In this document: one piece after another, positions 1 through 7,170 of the stretch
Layout of the letters: every line of letters starts with the position of its first letter
Numbering within the stretch: the first letter of the stretch is position 1
NCBI GenBank assembly: GCA_910576205.1
Contig: CAJTHL010000019.1
Coordinates: forward strand, 1 to 64,000
Direction: 5' to 3'
DNA from: Clostridia bacterium
Lineage (GTDB): Bacteria; Bacillota; Clostridia; Lachnospirales; Lachnospiraceae
Length of the DNA: 64,000 nucleotides
Notes under the pieces: generated by a model
What the model was told of the DNA's origin: nothing
The model's database searches: none
What the model saw: the letters and a program-made list of their open reading frames with translations, nothing else
Program-made: the position numbers and the translations under genes

Positions 1-906
1 AAAAAAAGCGATTGCCATCTTCACGCCACACTCAAACAACGATTAGACGCGGTTCATAAGCTCCGCTTCCAGCACTGCATCAGCACCCTCTGCCGGGTTC
101 TTCGGGTCAACAGAAGCACTTATTACAAGCATTTCTCTTCACAGCCCGCTCCCCGTATCCGGGAGAACCAGCATATTGCTTCCCTAATTCTCCATATCCA
201 TGCGGATTACAGGAAGCGCCTCGGAGCTTACAAAACCACCTACATCCTTCTGCGTGATTATGGCATTCACATCAGTGTCGGCAGAGTGTACCGGCTGATG
301 AAACACTTACAGCTTCCTAAAATGTCCACCGATAAACCTTCTGCTCCGGCCAGACGTTCTGACAATGAGGCCTGTGCGAACCATCTGCAGCAAAATTTTA
401 AACAGAAAGCTCCCAATCTTGTATGGGCCAGTGACATTACCTTTCTCAAAGCCGGAAGGAAATGGTACTATCTGTGTATTGTGATGGATCTCTTTTCCAG
501 GAAAGTCATTGCCTGGCATGTTTCTGCCCATGCTGATACAGAACTGGTTATCACTGCATTTCGAAGAGCTTACGAAAAACGGAAGGCCCCTTACGGCCTA
601 ATGTTTCACTCCGACCGGGGAACCCAGTATACCGCCTTCGCATTCCGGCAGCTTCTGGATTCTCTGAATGTTGTGCAGTCTTTTTCAAAGAAAGGCTATC
701 CGTTTGACAATGCCTGCTGTGAATGCTTTTTCAAATATCTGAAGAAAGAAGAAACAGACCGCAAATGTTACCGTTCCCTGCAGGAGCTGCAGCTTTCTAT
801 ATTTGAGTACATAGAAGGGTACTACAATTCAAAAAGACCGCATGGCACGCTGAATATGCTTACTCCAAACGAAGCGGAAGTATTATACTGGGAGCAGAAT
901 TCCTAG
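1..906 (+). CDS. IS3-family transposase OrfB (rve/DDE domain), 5' open
   Basis: This is the catalytic part of an IS3-family transposase, which acts as an OrfAB fusion. The frame is open from base 1, so translation normally enters by frameshift at the A-run rather than at the later ATG (286). An HTH_21-like stretch precedes the integrase core. The three acidic catalytic residues are visible: Asp at 433-435 (WASDITF), Asp at 613-615 (HSDRGTQY) and Glu at 721-723. The second and third are separated by 35 residues, as expected for DD(35)E. The C-terminal signature YYNSKRPHGTLN is typical of the family. It looks intact on this side. Only the frameshift partner is missing, because of the window edge. 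Confidence 0.9.
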   Translation, partial: KKSDCHLHATLKQRLDAVHKLRFQHCISTLCRVLRVNRSTYYKHFSSQPAPRIRENQHIASLILHIHADYRKRLGAYKTTYILLRDYGIHISVGRVYRLMKHLQLPKMSTDKPSAPARRSDNEACANHLQQNFKQKAPNLVWASDITFLKAGRKWYYLCIVMDLFSRKVIAWHVSAHADTELVITAFRRAYEKRKAPYGLMFHSDRGTQYTAFAFRQLLDSLNVVQSFSKKGYPFDNACCECFFKYLKKEETDRKCYRSLQELQLSIFEYIEGYYNSKRPHGTLNMLTPNEAEVLYWEQNS

Positions 907-935
907 TCTGCTCCTTAAAACTTTTATACTTTTTT

Positions 936-961
936 GTGTCTACTTACTTGACTATAGTCCA
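936..961 (+). repeat. Right terminal inverted repeat of the IS3-family element
   Basis: About 26 bp starting GTGTCTACTTACTTG and ending in GACTATAGTCCA, with the terminal CA expected of IS3-type ends. The last ten bases before it are a perfect palindrome (GACTATAGTC). The left repeat is outside the window, so the exact outer base (960 or 961) cannot be fixed. Confidence 0.6.
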
Positions 962-1233
962 AGCTTCTTCAGCAGCGCCACGCAGTCCTTCGCTCCCTGC
1001 TCATACAAATACATGCAGTCATGATCCGCCGCCAGCAGCGTTGCTTCCACATAATCCGTGATGGCTTTCTTCACATCTTCCGGCAGATCTTTGATCTTTT
1101 CCTGCATCTCTTTGCTCAGCCTGGCCACCCGATCCTGTAGCTCCTGATCCTCCGGCGAATGCTCATTGCGTTCACGCACTGCTGTCTCCGTCATCTCCCG
1201 GATCACCATCTCATAGATCTCTTCTCTGTCCAT
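952..1233 (-). CDS. Small helical protein, DUF6809-like
   Basis: A 93-residue acidic, largely helical protein. I chose the ATG at 1233 because AAAGGAG sits about 9 bases upstream, whereas the more distal in-frame ATG at 1260 lies before this ribosome-binding site. Composition and layout resemble the DUF6809 small proteins found in Firmicutes mobile elements. The function is unknown. The stop codon lies inside the terminal repeat of the adjoining IS3 element, so the last few residues (LGL) may have been replaced by insertion of that element. Confidence 0.55.
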   Translation of the reverse strand: MDREEIYEMVIREMTETAVRERNEHSPEDQELQDRVARLSKEMQEKIKDLPEDVKKAITDYVEATLLAADHDCMYLYEQGAKDCVALLKKLGL

Positions 1234-1319
1234 TTTCACTTCACTCCTTTCTCCAACCAACCAACATAAACGGAACCGTTCTGACAGTCCATATGCAAAA
1301 TCAATAAAATTATTTCCTT

Positions 1320-1739
1320 TTAGTTTTCACGTTTCTGATATTTGTATGCGTCGCTCAGCTCCACCGCGCCATTGAGACGCTTCACCTCCTCCACACACTT
1401 TGCATGGAGCTTCCGGAACGCGCTCTCATCGATCCGGCTCTCTGAATGATAGGCAATCATGTGCGTCAGCATGGACAGCTCCACTGCGATCTTGAAATCC
1501 ATCCGGGCCAGGCGGTTCTCCGTATCCTGCACCGTGCTGGTCAGGACGGAGGACAAAGACTGCAGCAGATAGTTTTCTGCCTTCCTGGAATTCAGATAAC
1601 CGCAGTAGAACTTCAGCGCCTCGGTCACAAACTCATTCCGGGAACGCACATTGGCCTCGGCCAGCAGTCCGTCCGCCATCTCAAGAATCTCCTTCTCAAC
1701 ATAAAAACCGGCCCGCACCTTTGCTGTTCCTTTGGCCAT
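1320..1739 (-). CDS. Ribbon-helix-helix domain protein of a conjugative element
   Basis: A 139-residue protein. The N-terminal 45 residues read as a ribbon-helix-helix DNA-binding unit: a short basic strand (KVRAGFYVEKEI), then two helices with the RSRNEFVTEAL pattern. The remainder is helical. Such proteins commonly serve as element-encoded regulators or relaxosome accessories. The target here is not visible. It ends in a lysine-rich tail. An RBS of the AGGAGGAG type precedes the ATG. Confidence 0.7.
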   Translation of the reverse strand: MAKGTAKVRAGFYVEKEILEMADGLLAEANVRSRNEFVTEALKFYCGYLNSRKAENYLLQSLSSVLTSTVQDTENRLARMDFKIAVELSMLTHMIAYHSESRIDESAFRKLHAKCVEEVKRLNGAVELSDAYKYQKREN

Positions 1740-2195
1740 CTGCGTTCTCCTCCTCTCTGATCGCCTTATTCTCCCCTGGTATTCACTTTTGCCCTTCCGA
1801 AATCCCCAAAACTCCTGTCGCTTTTCCGGAAGCAGGCATAAAAAATCACTGTATCCCTGGAAAAGTTATGCACTTTTGCCCTTCCGCACGGCTTTGCCGG
1901 GCGGTGTTTTCCGGGTTTAGGCTGCGAAAGCAGCATAAACCCTTTAACCTGCACACATTTCGACCCGGATATCATGCTGCACTGGTGCTGTTTCCGTCCC
2001 TGCCCAAATCGCCCCAACAAGGCGGATTTCCATCTCATGGGTAACTACTGCCACCCCTGCCTGGAAACCGGCACACAGGGCCACACGGCGGCTCACAGGG
2101 GCGGATGCTGAGGTCACATTCTCTGCGCCAGCTGCGTGGAAGAGACTTCCTGCCCGCATTCTTTCCCAATTGAAAGAAAAAATGCCCGGAAATTT
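1740..2195. other. Gene-poor stretch with a 20-bp direct repeat
   Basis: No convincing gene: open frames on either strand here have no good ribosome-binding site and no recognisable domain. A near-perfect direct repeat occurs at 1780-1799 and 1867-1886 (19 of 20 bases; core CACTTTTGCCCTTCCG), 87 bp apart start to start, upstream of the RHH gene. It could be an operator for that protein or the scar of a small duplication. Confidence 0.4.
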
Positions 2196-2438
2196 CTACT
2201 CTGCCGTCTGGGAAGCCCCATTCCTCTGCCGGTTCGGGCGGGAGGGTCTGGCATTTTCCTCCCTCGCGATCCGGTCGTCCAGGTATTCCCTGGTCGCCTG
2301 GGGAACGTATTTTTCATAGAGCTTCTGGAGATAGTCCTTCAGTTCCTCCTGCAGGTCCGCCTCCTTCTTCCCCATATGATAGGTCAGGGCATCCAACCGT
2401 TCCGTATTGAAGCTCATGGTCAACGTGGTATTTTTCAT
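2196..2438 (-). CDS. DUF6103 family protein
   Basis: An 80-residue protein starting MKNTTLTMSF, with the conserved pattern of a short strand, then LDALTYHMGKKEADLQEEL, then VPQATREYLDDR. This is the layout of DUF6103 proteins encoded by Clostridia conjugative elements. The N-terminal strand-helix pattern resembles antitoxin-like RHH folds, but no function is established. The C-terminus is a polar tail rich in Arg, Asn and Gln. Confidence 0.7.
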   Translation of the reverse strand: MKNTTLTMSFNTERLDALTYHMGKKEADLQEELKDYLQKLYEKYVPQATREYLDDRIAREENARPSRPNRQRNGASQTAE

Positions 2439-2489
2439 CTTCTTCTCCGCCTTCGATCATAAAATTTTCTTTTCTCTGTCTGTTCCTTG

Positions 2490-3479
2490 TTATCCTTCCT
2501 CCATCACCGGAACTGCCTGCCCCTCCTCCGGTTCATTCACCCAGTTCTCATAATCCTCCACGCTGCAGTACCCTGCCAGCATGGCAGAAAACGCATCCAG
2601 CCGTCTGGCCTTCACGCCGAACAGTTCCATCTGCAGGCCGGAATAGCCCTGGAACACCCGCACCACTTTTGCGTCCAGCACATCCGCCCAGGCTTCCTTT
2701 CCCGCCTCCGTCAGTGTTCCCCCATCCAGTTCCACAATGGTATGGGGCAGCCCGTAATCGATCTCATCATGAACCAGATGCAGGTTTTCCCAGCGGGCAC
2801 ACAACAGATCCTTCAGGCAGGTTCCCATGGCCTGTCCTCCATTTTCCTGGCTCATGTTATCTCCGGTATCCTTTCCCTGGGAAACAAGTCCCGCCAGGCT
2901 CTGTCTTCGCCCCTCCTGCAAGTTTTTACAGAAATCCGGATAAAAACGCAGCTCCAGACAGTCGCTGCGGATACTTGCCAGGCTCACCTCCGGCCTCTCC
3001 ACAAGCATGTCTGCCAGCAGCTCTGCCAGTGCCGGATTGTCAGAAAGAGAAAAGGCACTCCCCTCCTGTATCTGATCCAGATAAAAGATCCAGTTCCCGT
3101 CTCTCGTTCCATCCGTTCCCGCCCGGATCATCTGATCCGCCAGCCGGGACAGCCCTGCCCCGAACTCGGACAGGGATTCGTATTCCAGGGCGGCGGCATC
3201 CGGCACATAGGAGGCATAGCGGGCATAACCATATCCCTCAGATTCTACCAGGACACCGTCACGCCTTCCCTCTCCCGTCACAAGAAGACAGTGATAGATC
3301 CCGTCTCGGTCCTCCTGCATCAGATCAATATTTTCCTCAATACAGGGCAGCCCCTCCAGGGGATTTCTCAGAAACTCTTCAAACTCACCGGCTGGCAGGC
3401 ACACCTTTTTTTCAATCTCCGCCTTCTGGAACTTAAAATCCGGCTTGTAAAAAAACAGCATATCTACTGGATTGATCAC
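2490..3479 (-). CDS. Conjugative-element protein of unknown function (329 aa)
   Basis: Not assigned to a family with confidence. It starts at a GTG with AGGAGG five bases upstream. The acidic protein begins with a short hydrophobic strand (DMLFFYKPDF). It contains a VHDEIDYGLPHTIVELDGG region in the C-terminal half that looks like the ICE-associated DUF6329 type, but this is only a resemblance. There is no signal peptide, membrane segment or nucleotide-binding motif. Its position between the NlpC/P60 and DUF6103 genes suggests an element-maintenance or accessory transfer role. Confidence 0.6.
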   Translation of the reverse strand: MINPVDMLFFYKPDFKFQKAEIEKKVCLPAGEFEEFLRNPLEGLPCIEENIDLMQEDRDGIYHCLLVTGEGRRDGVLVESEGYGYARYASYVPDAAALEYESLSEFGAGLSRLADQMIRAGTDGTRDGNWIFYLDQIQEGSAFSLSDNPALAELLADMLVERPEVSLASIRSDCLELRFYPDFCKNLQEGRRQSLAGLVSQGKDTGDNMSQENGGQAMGTCLKDLLCARWENLHLVHDEIDYGLPHTIVELDGGTLTEAGKEAWADVLDAKVVRVFQGYSGLQMELFGVKARRLDAFSAMLAGYCSVEDYENWVNEPEEGQAVPVMEEG

Positions 3480-3494
3480 ACATCCCTCCTTCCT

Positions 3495-3713
3495 TCAAGT
3501 AAAATCCACTTCGTAAAGGGTTTTCACCACTCTCTTATATTCCGCGTGCTGCACTGCCTCCTTTGTCCCATGGCGCACCTTTTTGTTCAGCTGCTTTCTC
3601 CGCAGGGAGATCCCCCGCTTCAGTTCGCCCCGCATGCTGTCCGGGCCTCTTCCCCGTACCCAGTCGGCTCTCCTTCTCCTGGCTGTGCCGGGCATTGGTT
3701 TCTGTAATGCCAT
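3495..3713 (-). CDS. Small basic protein (72 aa) of a conjugative element
   Basis: The ATG at 3713 has a strong AGGAGG six bases upstream, so the longer frame reaching 3812 is unlikely to be used. The product is very basic, with the run RGELKRGISLRRKQLNKKVR followed by YKRVVKTLYEVDFT. Short proteins of this pattern recur in Clostridia mobile elements. Its charge suggests nucleic-acid binding, but no named domain is recognised. Confidence 0.6.
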   Translation of the reverse strand: MALQKPMPGTARRRRADWVRGRGPDSMRGELKRGISLRRKQLNKKVRHGTKEAVQHAEYKRVVKTLYEVDFT

Positions 3714-3857
3714 CGCTTCCTCCTGTTCTGCCGTTTTATCAACCGGCTGCTGTTTTCTTTCAGCAACACACCATACCGGAGCTTTACCGAAAAGTCGATA
3801 CCCAAAACCCACAAAGATGCCTTTTCTTCTCTGCAGATCTCAGCTTCTTCCTCTCCT

Positions 3858-4892
3858 TTACGGGATCCCCGGCAGACGGCCCGTGGCGTAGTAATGGCTG
3901 CGCCAGTAGTTGGAATTCAGGTCACCAAAGCCAATTGGGTCCCCCGCATGAAGCATTTTTCCATCCCCCACATACATCCCCACATGACTAACCGCGCCGG
4001 CCGATGCGTAGGTCCCGGTAAAAAAGACCAGGTCTCCGGGTCTTGCCTCCTCGCGGGGAACAATGGCACACTGGTGGTAGATCCCGTCCGCTGATGTCCT
4101 GGGCAGGTTGTAGACACCGGACTGCGTATAGATCCAGCAGATATACCCGCTGCAGTCAAAGGACGTGGCCGGGGAAGAGCCGCCCCACACATAGGGAAAG
4201 CCAATATAGCGGGAAGCCTCCGCGAACAGCGCCCCGTAGCTTCCGACCCCCATGGCCTCTCCCGCCGCAAAGTTACCGGAAGCTGCCCTGCCATAGACTG
4301 CCGTGGTATAGATCCTCTGGGCATTGGCTCTTGTTTCCATGGCCAGGCTCCTCCCCAGCAGGCTCTCCAGATTCCGGCAGATCTCCTCCTGGTCAGTGAG
4401 GAAAATGGCCACCGTATAAGTCTCCTCCGTGATGCTACCGTCCTCTTCCTCCACCTCCCTGGTCCGCTCTTCATAACGCAGGAAGCATTCCAGGAAGTCC
4501 TTCTGCGCACGGCGGGAGGGCTGCTCCTCGCCAAAGTACAGGGCATAGAACCAGGACTTGACCCGGCTGGCATCGATCTCCCCGCCTTCCAAGTTGTCCA
4601 CACCGGCGATCAGGCTGTCCAAGTTCTGGAAGCTCTTTCGGATATCCTCAATGTATTCCCGGTACTCCTCCGGCACCTTTTCAGACAGCGCCCCGCCATG
4701 GAAGGACAGATCAACCGCTGAGAAATTATGGGTACTGGTGCCGTCCAGCGCACTGAGGATTATAAATGTCATCAGGATGAACGGCAGGAACACCGCAACG
4801 ACCACGGAGGCGATCGCTGTCCTGGCCCGCTTGTCCGTGGCTGCCACGGCGGCTGCCTTTACTGCCAGAGTAATGGCTGCGGATGCGGCCAT
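3858..4892 (-). CDS. NlpC/P60 cell-wall hydrolase of the conjugation machinery
   Basis: About 344 residues. An N-terminal Ala-rich stretch and one membrane segment (roughly residues 30-50, VVVAVFLPFILMTFIILSAL) anchor it in the membrane with the rest outside. The C-terminal 120 residues form an NlpC/P60 (C40) peptidase: the catalytic Cys in SFDCSGYICW, His in VSHVGMYVGDG, and the third polar residue in the LHAGDP region. The middle segment resembles the lysozyme-like linker of conjugative hydrolases. It would open peptidoglycan locally for the mating channel. The start is ambiguous between three nearby ATGs (4901, 4898, 4892). The AAAGGAG site fits 4892 best. A second, unrelated-length hydrolase lies at 59163-62051. 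Confidence 0.85.
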   Translation of the reverse strand: MAASAAITLAVKAAAVAATDKRARTAIASVVVAVFLPFILMTFIILSALDGTSTHNFSAVDLSFHGGALSEKVPEEYREYIEDIRKSFQNLDSLIAGVDNLEGGEIDASRVKSWFYALYFGEEQPSRRAQKDFLECFLRYEERTREVEEEDGSITEETYTVAIFLTDQEEICRNLESLLGRSLAMETRANAQRIYTTAVYGRAASGNFAAGEAMGVGSYGALFAEASRYIGFPYVWGGSSPATSFDCSGYICWIYTQSGVYNLPRTSADGIYHQCAIVPREEARPGDLVFFTGTYASAGAVSHVGMYVGDGKMLHAGDPIGFGDLNSNYWRSHYYATGRLPGIP

Positions 4893-5014
4893 CTCCATCA
4901 TCTCCTTTCCAAATTATATACTCTATATCGGTCTTTTTTCAACCGATTAAGATACTGTTTATTTGCTAAATTGTTGGTTAAACTACCTCTATAGCGAAAA
5001 ACAGAGGTGATCCC

Positions 5015-5353
5015 ATGGAAGGAACAGACGCAAAGGTGATCGGCAGCCGTATCCTGGAATGCCGCAAAAAACTGAAATACAGCCGGGAGAAGCTGGCGGA
5101 GGCCGCAGACGTATCCAATTCCTTTTTGGCGGAAGTCGAACACGGCACCAAAAACTTTTCCGTGCCGGTGCTGGCGAGGCTCTGCAAGGCCCTTGGAGTA
5201 TCCGCTGACTATCTCCTGTTCGGCAGAGAAAGTGCACCCGACACATCCGGTGTCCTCCAGATGCTCTCCGGCATCGACCCTCAGTACCTGCCCTGCCTGG
5301 AGGAGCTTCTGGCCGCCTATATCAAGACCATAACGATTGCAGAATCCCGTTAG
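5015..5353 (+). CDS. XRE-family helix-turn-helix regulator
   Basis: A 112-residue protein with a HTH_3 domain in the first 70 residues (IGSRILECRKKLKYSREKLAEAADVSNSFLAEVEHG, then LARLCKALGVSADYLLFG) and a short helical tail. It is divergent from the NlpC/P60 gene. The 120-bp gap between them is the likely shared control region, where the protein may regulate itself and the transfer genes. GAGGTG precedes the ATG. It ends at a clear terminator. Confidence 0.85.
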   Translation: MEGTDAKVIGSRILECRKKLKYSREKLAEAADVSNSFLAEVEHGTKNFSVPVLARLCKALGVSADYLLFGRESAPDTSGVLQMLSGIDPQYLPCLEELLAAYIKTITIAESR

Positions 5354-5377
5354 CTGTGCCGAGAAGCACAGCTTTTT
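5352..5377 (+). terminator. Rho-independent terminator after the XRE gene
   Basis: Perfect 8-bp stem AGCTGTGC / GCACAGCT with a 6-base loop, followed by TTTTC. It overlaps the stop codon of the gene. Confidence 0.8.
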
Positions 5378-5487
5378 CTATGCAGCGTAGAAAGACATTC
5401 CCCTGCTTGATCATTTTGGACTCCTGCACAATACACACCCTCAAACGCTTCTGCTTGATTCCTTCCCTATTCTGATCTTTCCTTTGT

Positions 5488-5994
5488 CTACAACTGCATG
5501 CCGTCAAACAGGTTATGCTGCCAGAACGATTCCTCCATCCGGGACCCCTGTTCCTGTTCCATCACCTCTTTCGTCCTCTCCAGGGCCTGTTCCAGCACAT
5601 GCTCGTCCATTCCGGCTGTCCGGTACCCTTCTGCGATCACATCATAATAATAACCGGACGGCATGGACGCCTGCCTCCCGTCATTCATCACATAGACCAT
5701 GGCAGACACGCCTTTCCCTTCAATCTCCACCTCCAGGTTCTCCTTCCGGTAGAGATGGGGCCACCCTTCATAGCGGTCCAGAGCTCTTTCATTCCGGGGC
5801 GAGATCTTCCATAAAAGCACAGGCACACTGGCGTTTTCCCGTGGCTCTATGGTGGCTACTCCCCGGAACAGAAGCTCATAGCCTTTGACTTCGCCGGTTC
5901 CCACGACTGTTGCGCCGGGACACCGCTTCTCCATCTGGGGGAGATTTAAGTTGCTCCCATATGCGATATATAACCGTTCTTTTTCTCTCTTCAT
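5488..5994 (-). CDS. Gamma-glutamylcyclotransferase-like (AIG2/GGCT) protein
   Basis: A 168-residue protein with the family signature YIAYGSNLNLPQM near the N-terminus and the acidic catalytic-type segment ALDRYEGWPHLYRK (Glu in YEG). GGCT-fold enzymes cyclise gamma-glutamyl amides to 5-oxoproline. I start at the ATG at 5994 because the AGGAGG lies seven bases ahead of it and directly abuts the earlier ATG at 6000. It is 25 bases downstream of the amidoligase gene in the same direction. That pairing was predicted by Iyer and Aravind for peptide-modification systems. The substrate here is unknown. Confidence 0.85.
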   Translation of the reverse strand: MKREKERLYIAYGSNLNLPQMEKRCPGATVVGTGEVKGYELLFRGVATIEPRENASVPVLLWKISPRNERALDRYEGWPHLYRKENLEVEIEGKGVSAMVYVMNDGRQASMPSGYYYDVIAEGYRTAGMDEHVLEQALERTKEVMEQEQGSRMEESFWQHNLFDGMQL

Positions 5995-6019
5995 TCCCAT
6001 TCCTCCTGCTTCCTGTCCT

Positions 6020-7057
6020 CTACATGGACATGGTAAAAGCCGGAGATCTCTCCCCGGCTTCCTGTTCTTCTGTACGCCCTTCTGCAGCGGCCTGCCTCTC
6101 CGCGGCCTCCGCCATTTCCTTCTCTTTTTTCTGCCTCATCCGTTCTTTCTGCGCAAGAGCCTGGGCCGGATCCTTCCAGGCGATGCAGCCGTCCAGATGC
6201 TCCAGCAGATGCCCCCTGGCGGTCTTAAACTCGTCCCCGATGAGCCCCAGGCGCAGAAGCCAGGTACGGAAGGTGTATTTCTCATTCTCCGTCATGGTCT
6301 TCCTGCGGCTGGCGCAGCTCTGGTTCAGCGCCTGCGCTCCGATGGCCAGACAGAACTGGATATACGCCTTGATCTTCCCCGCGTGGACAGTGCCGTTGAA
6401 CAGCCGAAACTCCACAGTCCCTTTCTGGAACACGCTGTGCAGGTTCAGGCAGTAGTACCGGCTGTCATCATAGTGGGTATCCCTGCGGCTGCTCCCGCCA
6501 TACCAGATGCGCTCCACCGCTTCCATGCTCTTTGGTTTCCGGCTGTTTAAGTCATCCAGAAAGCGCTGCTCCACCGGCTGGCACCAGCGGTGCTGCCTGG
6601 CTACCGAAACCTGCAGAGCCTTGTAGATCAGATCCTCCTTTGCCGCCATGATGTTGGTGATGTTCCGGAGCGTCCGGGCATCAAAAGGGGAAGCATCGAT
6701 ATGCACATGGATCCCGCAGCTTTTGTTCGCAAACGCACCCGCTTCCCGCAGCTTCCGGATCAGCTCCTGGATCGTCACAATGTCCTCATACCTGCAGATC
6801 GGACTCACCATCTCGGTCTGGTATTCGGAAGACGCCTCTATCCTGCGCTCTCCTGTTTTTTTCTGTGGTTCTATGCTGCTGTCACTCATGAACTTCCATT
6901 CCCTCTGCTGTTGGTCCTTTGCCGCGTAGGTGTCATAATACGTCCCCACATAATAGGAGGAGGTCCCAAAGTGTTGCGCTGCCACCTCGGCCGCCCGGCT
7001 GCGGCTGATCCCGGTCAGCTCGATCTCAATGCCGAACTTCTGGTCCTTTAAATCCAC
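6020..7057 (-). CDS. Amidoligase family protein (Amidoligase_2, COOH-NH2 ligase fold)
   Basis: A 345-residue predicted ATP-dependent amide-bond-forming enzyme of the glutamine-synthetase-like amidoligase clan. The family marks are visible: FGIEIELTG at the start (metal-binding Glu pair), CGIHVHIDAS in the middle, and the TVEFRLFNGT strand with the ATP-contacting Arg. The C-terminal 60 residues are a Glu/Lys/Gln-rich helical tail. A GTG start follows AGGAGGTGG. The gene sits between VirB4 and the cyclotransferase, and an NlpC/P60 peptidase is nearby. It may therefore add or edit a gamma-glutamyl or peptide link, for example on the cell wall or a channel protein. The substrate is inference only. 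Confidence 0.85.
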   Translation of the reverse strand: MDLKDQKFGIEIELTGISRSRAAEVAAQHFGTSSYYVGTYYDTYAAKDQQQREWKFMSDSSIEPQKKTGERRIEASSEYQTEMVSPICRYEDIVTIQELIRKLREAGAFANKSCGIHVHIDASPFDARTLRNITNIMAAKEDLIYKALQVSVARQHRWCQPVEQRFLDDLNSRKPKSMEAVERIWYGGSSRRDTHYDDSRYYCLNLHSVFQKGTVEFRLFNGTVHAGKIKAYIQFCLAIGAQALNQSCASRRKTMTENEKYTFRTWLLRLGLIGDEFKTARGHLLEHLDGCIAWKDPAQALAQKERMRQKKEKEMAEAAERQAAAEGRTEEQEAGERSPAFTMSM

Positions 7058-7170
7058 GCCTGTCCACCTCCTCTCCCGTCAGGATGTCCGTCTGTAGATG
7101 AGTCTTTTATTCCTCCACATCCAGAAAAATCTTTCCAGACAGCCCTGTCGCCTGCCTCTCTCAGACTCCA

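Larger units (their letters stand above)
1..961 (+). mobile_element. IS3-family insertion sequence, 3' part
   Basis: The window opens inside an IS3-family element. What remains is the orfB transposase frame, read through from the first base, followed by a right terminal repeat ending near 960-961. A run of seven A followed by G at bases 1-8 matches the A6-7G slippery site where IS3 elements make the OrfAB fusion by -1 frameshifting, so orfA and the left terminal repeat lie just outside the window. The element abuts the 3' end of the minus-strand gene that ends at 952. Confidence 0.85.

Noticed and set aside
1766..2038. A 90-codon minus-strand frame in the gene-poor interval.
   Set aside because: No ribosome-binding site, no recognisable domain, and it spans the direct repeat.
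2487..3707. Long plus-strand open frame opposite the 329-residue protein.
   Set aside because: It mirrors a real minus-strand gene with good start signals, and its composition (Pro, His, Arg, Leu) is typical of an antisense shadow.
3620..3814. Overlapping frame beginning MWVLGIDFS upstream of the small basic protein.
   Set aside because: No ribosome-binding site, and it overlaps the better supported start at 3713 in another frame.
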